Assembly (NCBI GenBank): GCA_023362775.1
Contig: JALMGJ010000029.1
Span: 3,569,001 to 3,633,000, forward strand
DNA length: 64,000 nt
Origin: Charina bottae
Lineage: Eukaryota > Chordata > Lepidosauria > Squamata > Charinaidae
Reading direction: 5' to 3'
This document shows, in pieces, positions 1 to 10,667 of the stretch. Numbering within the stretch: position 1 is the first letter of the stretch; every line of letters starts with the position of its first letter. The translations under genes were made by a program, and so were the position numbers. A model generated the notes under the pieces. That model was not told the DNA's origin. It ran no database searches and worked only from the letters and a program-made list of their open reading frames with translations.

Positions 1-520
1 TCAGTTTGTACCACAGTTTGATTCTAGATACTGTGTCAAAAGCTGACCTAAAGTCAATAAATGTTGCATAAAGGGATTGTCCTGATTTATGGGTATATTT
101 TTCTACTAAATATTGCAGCACCAAAGCATGATCTAACGTTGATCGTCCTATTCTAAATCCAGCTTGTTCATCCATCAAAATGTCTTCAGATTCAAGCCAA
201 TCATTTAGTTTCTCCTGGAGGTGTTTTGCATACATTTTGCTGATCTGACTTAACAAACTAATTGGGCGGTAGTTAGATGGGTTGTCTCTCTTGCCCTTCT
301 TATATATTGGTATTATAATGGCCAAGCCCCAATCCTTTGGTATCATGGCTGAATGGTCTATTGCAGTGAAAAGTGAAGCTAGCACTGGGATCCACCATTC
401 CAAATTATTTTTTATTACTTCATACGTAATAAAATCTGAACCAGGGGCTTTACCTGGTTTGAACTGTTTAATTATATTTCTGATCTCTGAACACGAGACT
501 GGGGGCCAATGGGATATATA
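1..520 (-). pseudogene. APE-type LINE reverse-transcriptase fragment (decayed)
   Basis: Read on the minus strand this encodes part of a non-LTR RT: a PGSDF-like block followed by NYRPISLLS, then an EQAGFR..RSTLDHA block, then a FIDFRSAFD-like block near base 30. The same blocks in the same order occur in the 1145-codon LINE frame at 60463-63900 (PGEDFLPPE, NYRPISLIG, EQTGFRPDRSTIDN, FIDFTAAFD), so this is a diverged relative of that family. The window edge cuts off the catalytic YADD region. Stops and frame breaks show it is dead. The family assignment rests on motif order only. Confidence 0.7.
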
Positions 521-1172
521 TGAGAAATGCAAGCATTTTCTCCGGAAGAGACAGCCAAACCCACCCTGAAATGTTGTTGCAATTATGTTGTGTTTTTTCT
601 CCCTTGAAATACCTCCCTCAAGGATATTTGAAAAGCAAACCTTAAACACACATATTCCATCAAGTTTCTTCAAACCATTCATTTAAAAGACTGAAATCCA
701 AAATGTCTCCAGAACAGATTTACAGCCAAGTATGAGGCACATCCTGTTAAATATTAATACACTGTCAATCAAAACTGACTTTAAACCTTTATGTGTGTTA
801 AACAGGGACCATTTCAGAGCAACCCTTGATGGCAAAACCTTTATGTCACTCCAGAGGATAAAGAAAAGTAACATCACCTGACAGAGGAAGGCAAGACGAT
901 GCTAACTAGCTTTGAGAATCTCCACCCTGAATTGGCTGAACTTCCATAGTCAGATGAACAATCTGGTATCAGTGCCTTTATTTTATTAAGACTAGGATTA
1001 AGTTTTGTGTCCTGCATCAACCCCATAACATAGGGACAGGCACAGTGTAGCCTTCGGTCTAACTCCAAAAGTCTTTTGCAAGTGATTAAATTGTATTTTT
1101 TAGAGCTACCTTGTCTAACCTGGGGGGAAAAAACCCAAATGGCAGCCAAAGAGTAGAGGGTTTGTTTTGTAT
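521..1172. other. Unassigned AT-rich stretch
   Basis: No gene is supported. A minus-strand open frame of 91 codons (874-1149) lies upstream of the LINE RT fragment in the same orientation. It could be decayed LINE sequence between the endonuclease and RT, but no motif proves this. Confidence 0.35.
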
Positions 1173-1180
1173 CTCTAGCT

Positions 1181-1435
1181 CAGGGGTGGGGAACCTTTTT
1201 TCTGCCAAGGGCCATTTGGATATTTATAACCGGGGACCGGGGGATGGGGGGTGGGGGGCGGGGTTTCTGGGATTTCCGGGGGCTGGAGTTTGCAGGTGGG
1301 AACCAATCACAGGCACTGAGGGGCAGGGTTTGTGGGCGGGAGCCAATCGTGTGAAAGGGCCAGGAGCCCTGCGGGCCTTAGGCGGGAGCCCCTTGGGCCT
1401 TATACGGCCCGCGGGCCTGACGTTGCCCACCCCTG
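1181..1435. mobile_element. Non-autonomous hAT MITE (CAGGGGTGGG ends), 255 bp
   Basis: The element starts CAGGGGTGGGGAACC and ends TTGCCCACCCCTG, an imperfect terminal inverted repeat of about 14 bp. It is flanked by a perfect 8-bp duplication, CTCTAGCT, at 1173-1180 and 1436-1443, as expected for hAT transposition. The interior is very GC-rich and has two CCAAT boxes 40 bp apart (1303 and 1343) alternating with GC-box-like runs. It encodes no transposase and must be moved in trans. A close copy lies at 32587-32855. Confidence 0.9.
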
Positions 1436-1768
1436 CTCTAGCTGTTGGCCAGTTTTTTGCAACCCAGATAAGAGAGCTGTAATATTTCTGAGAAAAAAGT
1501 TTCCTATTCCTCTCTTGGCAACTGTACTTTGCAGAGGAAAAAAGAAAAAGGAAGGTGTCAGAAAAAGAGAGGCAGGGAGGGAGGGACGGAGGGTTTCCCT
1601 ACCCATTTTCAGCTTTGCTTCTGCTCACAGCTCAATTTGACCCTACCTGCCATTGGATAAAATGCAACCTCCAACTTTCCCAGAGGCATGGGGTGCCTAA
1701 GAGAAGAAAAAGATAGCTGATCCTGCTGCAACTGAGCCCAGGCACCATGAGCAGTTTCCCTGCTTCAC

Positions 1769-1818
<50 letters not shown>

Positions 1819-2909
1819 TCCAGCATATGTACAAATGTCACCTCACTCCAAGTCTCAAGAGAGTTCCATAGAGATATGCTCCTTCAAATTGAGTTCCATA
1901 GAGATAGACTCCTTCAAATTGAGCTTAATTCACCATTGTGACTCTGTGAACATGGTCATTCAAAAATATAGAAGCAACCTGTCATGTCTTCTACTTCCCA
2001 GATTAGTTTATCGCCCTGGGATTTCCTGCTATCTCAGTTTTCTGGAGTGGTCCTGATGACATGGTCTTGTTGGCTCAGGTATATTTCAGTCTGTGCTGTT
2101 TTATTTGCAAAAATCTCAGGAACCTCCAAACATTAGAGTAAAAACAAATTTGATTGACAACCCTGGTTTACAGATAATGCTGCCTTCAGGAAAAAATTCA
2201 CTGTAGCTCCAAGAAGAAGTTGTAAAAAAAAAAACACAATAAGAGGCTACAGTAGCACTTTCCAGGGGGTGAGGGGAAAGTTGGATGCCAATTTCTTTGC
2301 TCCTTCTTTTACTTTCATTTAATCAAAAGTAAATTAAGCCTACCTAATCACTGACTTCAATTTCATTACAGATTTGCGTTCTGACAAAATAAAAAATGAC
2401 TTTTAATAGAGAAATAACCCAAGTTATTCCCCATTTAGAGTATTGAGGCTGTATTTTAATTCCTTAACACCTGAAAATACTTATCTGAGCAAGGCAAAAT
2501 TAAGTCATATAATTAATGCCTCAATTTTTCAATATACTCCAGTAACTTGAGGCTTTTTAATTAAATGCTAAAGAACAGTTTATTACATTGGCTAGAGAAA
2601 GGGCTTTGCAGCTTTAAAATACAGATTCTTTCAAGTAGTTGTAATATTCCTCTTTACTTTCCCCAACATTAAGGTGTTCCCTTAGCTTGTTTATATTTAG
2701 CTCTCAACAGTTGTTAACAAATGACTTTTGCTCAAATGAAATGTGTCCTTATAACCCAGACATTGTACAATGTATGTACAGAGATTGCATATAGCATATA
2801 ATAAAAGTTTTCATGCTACAATACTTATGGTTGTGTCAGCACTTTCATTACAAACTCTATTACTCAGGAGTTTATGGCTCAACTATAAAATTTTATTCTG
2901 GATGTTCGT
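1436..2909. other. Non-coding stretch with simple repeats
   Basis: Contains (AAT)16 at 1771-1818 and a two-copy tandem repeat of about 30 bp at 1859-1922 (unit containing GAGTTCCATAGAGATA). The rest is unique AT-rich DNA. Open frames over the AAT run encode only poly-Asn or poly-Leu and are not genes. Confidence 0.7.
1771..1818 (+). repeat. (AAT)16 microsatellite
   Basis: Sixteen uninterrupted AAT units. The lack of interruptions suggests a polymorphic locus. Confidence 0.95.
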
Positions 2910-2929
2910 ATATACATACATACATACAC

Positions 2930-2962
<33 letters not shown>

Positions 2963-2974
2963 ATGTGTGTGTAT
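2910..2974 (+). repeat. Compound (TACA)n-(TG)n-(TATG)n microsatellite
   Basis: Runs of ATAC, then TG, then TATG units lie directly upstream of the R4-type LINE remnant. The R4 fragment at 15.4 kb also abuts a CATA/TATG run. Confidence 0.85.
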
Positions 2975-2984
2975 ACAACTCCAT

Positions 2985-5235
2985 AACTCAAACCAAGGAA
3001 ATGGTATGCGCTACAGCCACTGTAATCCTGGAGATGATTGGCTACACAATCAAGAACAGCAGTACATACCCTCCCTGGAAAATGAGGTTGGAGGCTAAGA
3101 TCAAGGCAACTCAGAGAGAAGTTAGTCAGCTGGTGGAACTATAGAAGGGTGTGGAGATTAAGGATAAGACTTGGCTACTGAAAAAATACAAGGGCCTGAC
3201 TCCATCTGAAGCCCTAGAGACTGCTAAACAAAGGCTCACAGCACTGGCTACCAGGCTAAGGAGATACACTAGAGAAGCAGAGGCCAAGAAGATAAATTCA
3301 CCAAATTAGATAAGTAGTAGGCAAAGATAAGTTCACCAAAGAACCATCCAAGGTGTACTCCCAGCTGCAGTGCAACAACACAGTAACAGCAGAGCCACCA
3401 ACAGCAGAAATGGAACAGTACTGGAAGAACATATGGGAGAGAGAGAAGACACATAACACCAGTGCAAAGTGGCTGCAGGACCTGAGAACAGACCACAGCA
3501 ATCTCCCAGAAGAGGAACCAGTCACCATCACAGTAGCAGACATCCAACAACGGGTCAGGAACATGAAGCACCTGGGCCAGACATGATCCACACCTACTGG
3601 CTAAAGAAACTAACAGCAGTGCATGAACGCCTTGCAACACAAATGAACCAGCTGCTAGCAGCAGGCTCCCACCCAGACTGGTAGGACAGTGCTGATCATG
3701 AAAGACCCCAACAAGGGAACAACACTGTCCAGCTACCAGCCAATAACCTGCCTCCCCACAACATGGAAAGTCCTATCAGGCATCATAGCCGCCAAGCTGC
3801 AGGACCATATGGGCCAATACATGAGCACAGCTCAGAATGGCATTGGGAACAACACCAGAGGCTCTAAACACCAGTATAGTGAGCTGGCCAAAGGAGGACA
3901 TGGAGGCTGCTGATGTGAAGACCTGGAAGCTCCTCACAATGTACGGAGGCTTTCACCCCAAGTCCAACACTGAGAGACTGTACACCAGCTGGAAAGAGGG
4001 TGGGCGGGGTCTGGTGAGTGTCAAAACCACTGTCCTGGATGAGACACAGAGCATCCAGGAGTACATCAGTAAGATGGCACCTAAAGATGAGCTGCTGAGA
4101 GAATGCCTGAAGCAGCAGCAGACATAGAAGAAAGATCAAGCAGAGGAAGTGCCATGGCAAGACAAGACCCTGAATGTGATGGTCCATCGACAGATAGCTG
4201 AGGTGGCTGACCTTGGGAAATCCTACCAGTGACTGGAAAGGGCTGGACTAAAACACAGCACTGAGGCACTGATCATAGCAGCACAAGAACAGGCACTAAG
4301 CACCCGATCCATAGAAACAGGGGTCTACCACACTAGACAGGACTCAAGGTGCAGACTGTGCAGAGAGGCCTCAGAGACAGTCCGACACATAGTGGCAGGG
4401 TGTAAGATGCAGGCAGGAACAGCATACACTGAACGGCACGACCAAGTACCTGGTGTTGTCTACAGAAACATCTGCACAGCGTATGGGCTAGACCAGAGCT
4501 TTCCAAACTGTGTGTCGCGACACAAAAGTGTGTCACCACACCACCCGGAAGCGGCGGCGCGCGTGTGCATGGCGGCGGCGGCAGCGGCGCGGTATCAGTG
4601 CTTCCGCGTTTTAGCAGAGGCTGCCGCCATGCTCGGGCATGCCGCCGCACGCCCCCCGCGCTGCCACTGTGCATGTGCCCACCGCCGTGCGCATGCGCCC
4701 CCGCGCCGCCGTGCGTGCACCAGCCGCTGGTGTGTCGCCAGCGGCGGCACTTTGGAAAGCCCTGGGCTAGACCCTCCCAAGTCCAGATGGGAGATTCCAC
4801 AGAAGGTCATGGAGAATAACAGGGCTAAGATCCTGTGGGACCTAGATCCAGATGGACAGGCAGGCACAATCAGACATTGTGGTAGCAGACAAGGAGCAGA
4901 AGACAGCGGTGATGATAGATGTAGTGACAGTTGCCAAGTGACAGCAACATCAGGAAGAAGGAGTTTGAGAAGCTGGAGAAGTCCCAGGGCCTGAAGGAGG
5001 AACTGGAGAGGATGTGGAAAGTCAAGGCCAAAGTGGTCCCAGGAATGGTAGGAGCACTCGGGGCTGTGGCTCCTAAGCTGGGTGAGTGGCTCCAACAGAT
5101 CCCAGAAGCAACATCAGAGCTGTCTGTCCAGAAGAGTGCAGTGCTAGGAATAGCTAAGAGACTGTGCAGAACCCTCAAACTCCCAGGCCTCGGGTAGAGG
5201 ACCCAAGGTTGGGGAAGACACATACCACCCATTGG
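2985..5235 (+). pseudogene. R4-type LINE, decayed, with an internal hAT insertion
   Basis: Fragments in several frames follow the order of an R4-clade LINE. First comes an N-terminal Lys/Arg-rich region (about 3060-3330). Then comes an early RT region with VYSQLQC, YWKNIWERE and YQPITCLPTTWKVLSGII (3350-3800). A C-terminal region follows with a CRLC..H..C metal-binding motif (about 4355-4400). Last is a restriction-like endonuclease tail with NQTLW..QTRS-like and SDSNIRKKEFEKLEK blocks (4860-5200). The central catalytic RT with YADD is missing between about 3900 and 4000, where the text jumps to the KTWKLLTMYGGF block. Frameshifts are numerous, and a hAT MITE at 4494-4764 interrupts it. Known R4 elements use a C-terminal endonuclease for site-specific insertion; this copy cannot. 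Confidence 0.75.
4494..4764. mobile_element. Non-autonomous hAT MITE (CAGAGCTTTCC ends) inside the R4 LINE
   Basis: Ends are CAGAGCTTTCCAAACTG and CACTTTGGAAAGCCCTG. The flanking 8-bp duplication GGCTAGAC is perfect (4486-4493 and 4765-4772). The interior is CpG- and GGC-rich. It has no coding capacity; open frames spanning it are chance frames fused to LINE sequence. Related to the compound element at 50886-51390. Confidence 0.9.
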
Positions 5236-5258
5236 GTGAGAAGGGATTTTTTAATTTA

Positions 5259-5313
5259 TTCTGGGAATTGAAGTCCACACAGCTTAAAGTTGCCAAGGTT
5301 GAGAAACACTGCA
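5259..5313. mobile_element. hAT MITE half-copy (TTGAGAAACACTG end)
   Basis: The text from CTGGGAATTGAAGTCC to GGTTGAGAAACACTG matches the end of a common squamate hAT-like MITE as I remember it. Only one end is present and no target duplication can be set. Confidence 0.45.
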
Positions 5314-6453
5314 ATAGGCTCTTTTGGGAAAACAGCTAGACAGCTACATTGATTGGGTAAAGTGCAGCAGACATGTATTGGCTGTTGGTGCTTCACCTAT
5401 CAAGCACTTCTCTTCCTACTTTCAGCAGAATCCATCCAGAACTGAATGCCACCGTGTGCCAATCTTACTGGAACAATATTTAAAGCAAGGCCATCCTTCA
5501 TAGACAGATTGCAAAGCTATAAGTTGGATCCTTGCTTTTCAGAGGATGTGTTCATCTGGTTTGCTGCCAATTGTATATTAGAAAAAGTGGGCATCTGGAC
5601 CTGTACATAACCAGCTTCCCTAACCAATCAAAAGTAATAATATTACTTGTAGGCTATGTTTGTTTTCCAGATGCCTGTGTCCTTTTGTATTCTTCCAGAA
5701 GGAATCAAACAAATGAGAAAGCTCTCCAGAAGAAATCCCATTACAAAAAAGTACATGTTTCTTTCATTTGTTTAAAAGTAAACTTGATGGTAACACTAAT
5801 ATTTGAGCATGACGCATGTCTGGTGATATGCATCATGTGAATGTTCTTTGCTGATATCTGAAAGACTGTTTCAAATTTATTGGGTTTTTAAAGTCTGGAA
5901 ATTTAACATGCACATGTTTGACCTCAACCTTGGCCTGCATCCAGGATTGTTGGCCAATTTGTCCAATTTTACAAGTTTTATTATGCAACACCGGCAGAGG
6001 ACAAAGCTCTTAACTTTTGTTTTGCTTTGTTTAAAGGGAGATGGAGGGAGGAATTCTCCTCCCTATAAAAATCCCACCAGGACTGTACTATTCAGTGAGC
6101 CAAACATTTATTTCATGATAAATAAATGACATGATCACTTTAACATTCAAAAATATTTTTATTGTTAGTTTGAATGTATGTTTTATGTTTGGCCTTATTT
6201 CTATGAATCTGATATTAAGAAATAACATTTCTCTAACCTGACAAAGAGCATAGCTCTGTTATTTTTGCTCAGCTTGCTGTTACATAACCTCTCTTTTGCG
6301 CCAGCAGTATGGAGAAGTAGAATTCCTTCCCTGAAAATGGGCCAACAAGTTTTACAAAAAGACAACAGCAAAATTGTATTAATGGAGTCTTCATGAATCC
6401 TTCTGGAAATAAGAGCCCAAATAGCAACTTTCAAATGTTGGTGTTCATGTCTA
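5314..6453. other. Unique AT-rich DNA
   Basis: I see no gene, RNA or recognisable repeat. Open frames of up to 102 codons (5532-5840) have no recognisable domain and ordinary intergenic composition. Confidence 0.6.
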
Positions 6454-6464
6454 ATAACCAAGTG

Positions 6465-6806
6465 TAAAAGGTAAAGGTAAAGGTTCCCCCCGCACATTTG
6501 TGCAGTCGTGTCCGACTCCAGGGGCCGGTGCTCATCTCCGTTTGTTAGCCGAAGAGCCAGCGTTGTCCGAAGACACTTCCACGGTCCTGTGTGCCACATG
6601 ACGTGCGTGGAACACTGTTACCTACCCACTGAAGTGGTACCTATCCATCTACTTGCATTTGCATGCTTTCGAATTGCTAGGTTGGCAAGAGCTGGAGCTA
6701 GTGCGGGAGCTCACTCCGTCACGCGGGGCTAGGGATTCGAACCTCCGAACTTGCAATCTTCCAATCAACAAGCCTGGCGTCTTACCCGCTGAGCCACCAC
6801 GCCCCT
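6465..6806 (-). mobile_element. tRNA-derived SINE with BovB-like 3' end, full length
   Basis: On the minus strand the head is a tRNA-like Pol III promoter: A box in GTGGCTCAGCGGGTAAGA and B box in GGTTCGAATCCC. It ends with the AGTCGGACACGACT-type hairpin and a CCTTTACC tail. An 11-bp target duplication, ATAACCAAGTG, flanks it (6454-6464 and 6807-6817). Other copies are at 15.0, 21.8, 26.1, 37.7, 46.2, 51.8, 56.8 and 58.0 kb. Confidence 0.93.
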
Positions 6807-7199
6807 ATAACCAAGTGAGCAGGCTCCAATTCTATAGATTTCTGTCACTGCTAATTCGAAAAAGAGCTCCGTGATGGTGGCGAGAATGATGGGTTGCTGC
6901 CTGTCCTGCATGGTTCTGAAGTTAATCGTACCACATTGATGAGACAGCTTAGAGTGATTATTTATTGTTTCAGAGATCAACCTCTGAAATAGTAGGTCAA
7001 GCCAAAACAACCTTCCTATGGTTACTGTATATGATGCAGAGCGGCATTGACTGCAAAATCTAGTACAAAGCCCAACTGGAAGATGGCCCATTTGAGCTCA
7101 ATAAACTTTGTATGCTATCTGATTTAATTTGGGTCTTAATTTGAATCCCACTTGAGGAAAACAAAAGTTCTGTGTCTCCCCATTGACGATCGTTGCAAA

Positions 7200-7795
7200 A
7201 TTCACCAATAGCTGTGATATTTTCATCTTTTTGGAAGAACTGAATGAAATACATAGCAGAGAGAACCTGAACATGTGGTATAGAGGAGGTTGAAAATATC
7301 ACTCATGTTTTATTATGTTGTAAATATTATAGGGATATTAGATCAAAATACATCCATTCTCTAATAGAAAGATTTACAGGGAGACCAGATAGTTTCTATG
7401 AAAACCATCTTTTACAAGATACAAATCCAAGTATTACCCGTCTAGTAGCCAAATTTTGTGCTGCCGCAATAACGATGAGACAAAATCAGATAAAGAAATG
7501 GGGATTTTTATTTGTGCTCATATTTTTACTAATATTCTGTTTAATTATTTTAATAATTTTGTGGATACTCATTTTATAATATTTTATAATATAGTACTAA
7601 TAGAATGTTCATTTAATGATTAATTAAATTAAAATGTTATTATAGTATAGGATTTTATACATTATAGTATAATTGTCCTAACACATTGTTTTTATATATA
7701 GACGTATCTATAAGATCTAGTCGCCTGTATCCGTAATTCTTATTAAGTGTATGTTGCTGGTCATTGACCGAATAAATAAATGTTGTTGTTGAATG
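7200..7795 (+). pseudogene. 3' end of APE-type LINE (same family as 60-64 kb)
   Basis: Plus-strand text near 7275-7360 reads CGIEEVENITHVLLCCKYY, aligning with CGDPAIEDIAHVLFDCKLY near the C terminus of the 1145-codon LINE, so the Cys/His motif is recognisable. An AT-rich 3' UTR follows and ends GACCGAATAAATAAATG(TTG)n. The element is severely 5'-truncated and has no working frame. Confidence 0.6.
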
Positions 7796-7987
7796 AAATA
7801 CAGTGGCCTTGCTAGCCATGAAGGACCAACAAGGCCTTCCAGTTGCTTTGAGACCCATATTTGCAGGGGCTTTATGAAGGAACTTTTATATTTTGGTACT
7901 TTCAAAATGAGATCTGCTGACCCCACTTGAATCTCAGTATTCTTGCATCAGTTTTAGGGTTGTGCTAATCTTTCAGAAGAGATTTGG

Positions 7988-8840
7988 GAATATTTATTTA
8001 TTTATTTATTTATTTATTCGATTTATCACTGCCCAACTCCCTCAAAGGGACTCTGGGCGGTTTACAATCTGACATAAACTCTAATACCATATAAATAGAG
8101 TCTAATAAACATTAAAATAAGCAATTTAAAAATACAACAAATATAATAAAATCAAGATGGCAGTATCTTTTTTTAAAAAACATTGGAAAGGGTAATTCAA
8201 GGGCCAACCTAATGTATTAGCCATCCCCAAGAGTGTATACTCTTCTTCCCACCCCAGGCCTGCTGGCAGAGCCAAGTCTTGAGTTTTTTCAGGAAGTCCA
8301 GGAGCGAGGGGGACTGTCTTAACTCTGGGGGGAGAATATTCCACAGGGCAGGCACTACTGCAGAGAAGGCACGCCTCCGTGACCCCGTTAGATGGAATTC
8401 TTTAGCCGATGGGGTCCGTAGCATGCCTCCCCTGCATGACTGGATGGGACGGGATGATGTAATGGGGATAAGACGGTCCCTTAGGTAACCTGGCCCCAGG
8501 CCATGAAGGGCTTTAAAGGTCATAACCAACACCTTGAATTGCACCCGGAAGCAAACTGGAACCCAGTGCAGCTCGCGTAACAAAGGTGTTACATGTGTCC
8601 GATAAGGGACTTCCAAGATCGTCTGTGCGGCCACATTCTGGATCAGCTGAAGCTTCTGGATACTCTTCAAGGGTAGCCCCATGTAGAGCGCATTACAGTA
8701 GTCTATATGTGAGATAACCAGGGCATGAGTGACCGTTCAAAGGGCCTCTCGTTCCAGGAAAGGTCGTAACTGGCGCACAACACGAAGTTGTGCAAAGGCC
8801 CTCCTAGCCACGATTGCCACCTGCTCTTCAAATATGAGAG
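7988..8840 (-). pseudogene. L2 LINE, 3' part
   Basis: On the minus strand an open frame of 157 codons (8209-8682) carries the L2-type C terminus: a LHWVPV block, FKVLVMTFKALHGLGP, and ALWNILPPELRQSPSLLDFLKKLKTWL. It is followed by the typical 3' end: a CGCCCAGAGTCCC..GGGAGTTGGGC hairpin-like segment and an (AAAT)n tail at 7990-8017. Upstream text to about 8840 (GTAACTGGCGCACAAC) still matches L2. The frame is truncated before the RT core, so this is a dead 5'-truncated insertion. L2 tails recur at 15.8, 20.0, 22.3, 29.2, 44.4, 54.5 and 60.2 kb. Confidence 0.85.
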
Positions 8841-9032
8841 TGTTTAAGCAGTCACTGTGTTCAGAAGCTTGCATAGATGCTTTAAAAGCTGTTCCTGGCT
8901 GTCCTATATGGAGACAGCTTGGTCAAATTCTGAAGCAGCTCCACAATTCTGGAAAAAGACATCACTTTTTACTTGCTCCCATGGATTCTGAAACTCTACT
9001 TTTAAAGGATTTGCACAGCCCTCGTCAAATGA

Positions 9033-9279
9033 GAGCCAGTTTGTTCTAGTGGTTAAAGTTCTGGGCTAGAAACCAGGAGACTGAGAGTTCTAGTCCTGCC
9101 TTAGGCATGAAAGCCGGCTGGGTGACCTTGGGCCAGTCACTCTCTCTCAGCCCAACTCACCTCACAGGGTTGCTGTTGTGGGGAAAATAGGAGGAGGAAG
9201 GAGTATGAGGTATGTTCGCCACCTTGAGTTATTTATAAAAATAATAAAGGCGGGATAAAAATTAATTAAATAAATAAAA
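9033..9279 (+). mobile_element. Sauria-type tRNA-SINE
   Basis: The tRNA-like head (CTAGTGGTTAAAGTTCTGGG, then GAGAGTTCTAGTCC as B box) is followed by the conserved core GGCTGGGTGACCTTGGGCCA, a CTCACAGGGTTG block and an AAATAAATAAA tail. This is the Sauria-type SINE layout. Similar copies are at 16150, 21605 and 23478. Confidence 0.8.
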
Positions 9280-10070
9280 TTGATGTGAAACTGCCATACA
9301 CCCTAAACTTCCTGGGAAGAAAGCTGCAAATGTTCTAATTGGTAGGTGCAGGAACATGCAAGTTTGATGAATATCAAGAAGATTTAAGGGCACTTTTTAT
9401 TCCTCTTTTCAGTTCAACATGCATCATTGTATATTGTATTGGATTGAAAAAAATTACATTCTTCCTCTTTGACTTGGGTGGTAACATTTGAGGATGGATA
9501 GATGATAGAGATAGAGATGATAGAGATGAATACTGTTCAGTTTATATACAATGTTGGTGCAAAGAACACACTAATGTTGGTTGAGGGGGTAAGTTTAAAG
9601 GAATTCCCTTCCTCCCTTTTGTTAGAAATTTGCTATGTTCTTTGTCATGTGATACATAGAAATACAGACTGTAAACCTAGAAAATCATTCTCCCACAAAG
9701 ACTGCATGATTATAAGGTCCATTAAACAATTCAATGGAAATACATTTTTATGTGAGGATGGTAATTGCCTGGCCAAAAACAGGAGAAATGTCATGATCAT
9801 GTAGACTCCATGCTTATATGGAAAACTCATGAGAAAGTCAGCTTCTATATGCTATAGGTAAGATGGCAATATATTGTTAAAGGTTTGTCTCTATGCAGCT
9901 CATTACTGATCATGAATATGTCTCAGGGCATTGGCAAAATTCCTTTGCAAATGTAAGAATGTCATATCTGATTTGGATGATATTGTCCAAATGTCTTCTG
10001 TACTCCATTGTCCCGATTTGTTCAAATCCAGTTGTCTGAACAGGAAAAGGTTTCCTCTGCAAACCAATAG
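9280..10070. other. Unique AT-rich DNA
   Basis: I see nothing beyond short imperfect ATAGAG repeats near 9500-9530. Confidence 0.6.
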
Positions 10071-10667
10071 TGTAAGAGAAACAATAGGACCTGACCCTCG
10101 ACTTGTCTCTGCCCTCTAACGTGTCAGCAGTTAGGACCCAACCACTGAAGTCCTCACCCCCAGCTCTAAACTCTGCTGCATTGGCTGTAAGGACTTCCCA
10201 ACCAATACAAGTGTTAGCTTAGCTTACCTAACGCCATCTTGCTTTTGGAACCTGCTTGCTAAAGGAAACTAGGTGAGAGGAGACTGCAGAGACCTTGCTG
10301 CTGTCTCCAGGGAGATAACGCTCTCCAAGGATTGTTTGGAATGCCAGGAGACATGCAGACTGCCCCTGGAGGTTTCTGGGATGCTTACTGCTAGCAATGC
10401 AGATTTAGGAACCTTGCCCTGTTACTAGGAGGAGAGTTCACGATGCTTTCTTCCTGAGCTTTGCAAACCCTATATAAGTACTGTACTTGCGATGTGTGTA
10501 TGTGGATCTTCCCAGGCATTTCACTGTCATGATGCCTGTGGAGACCTCCACCCAGCTCTGTCTTGGCCAAAATAAATGCTGTTATTTTATATCTCCAAGC
10601 CTCGACTCAAGACTGTTATTGGTAACTTCAGGAACTTGGGTAAAACAGTGTAAGCAGGGGCCTTACA
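10071..10667 (+). mobile_element. Probable solo LTR of an endogenous retrovirus
   Basis: A GC-richer block of about 600 bp begins TGTAAG and ends CTTACA. It has LTR landmarks in the right order: a TATA box (CCTATATAAGTA, about 10469), then a poly(A) signal (AATAAATGC, about 10571), then a CTCGACTCAAGACTG segment like a U5 region. No internal retroviral genes flank it, so it would be a solo LTR left by recombination. No 5-6-bp target duplication is clear, so both edges are uncertain. Confidence 0.5.

Noticed and set aside
1632..1941. Frames encoding poly-Leu or poly-Asn
   Set aside because: They are readings of the (AAT)16 microsatellite.
4392..4994. 200-codon plus-strand frame
   Set aside because: It runs from decayed R4 LINE text through a hAT MITE and back into R4, so it is a chance fusion.
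6465..6806. Possible tRNA genes at A/B-box sequences (here and in each SINE)
   Set aside because: The tRNA-like heads are joined to SINE bodies and tails, are multi-copy with target duplications, and do not need to fold as functional tRNAs.
8209..8682. 157-codon frame considered as a host gene
   Set aside because: It is the C terminus of an L2 LINE followed by the L2 3' end and (AAAT)n tail.
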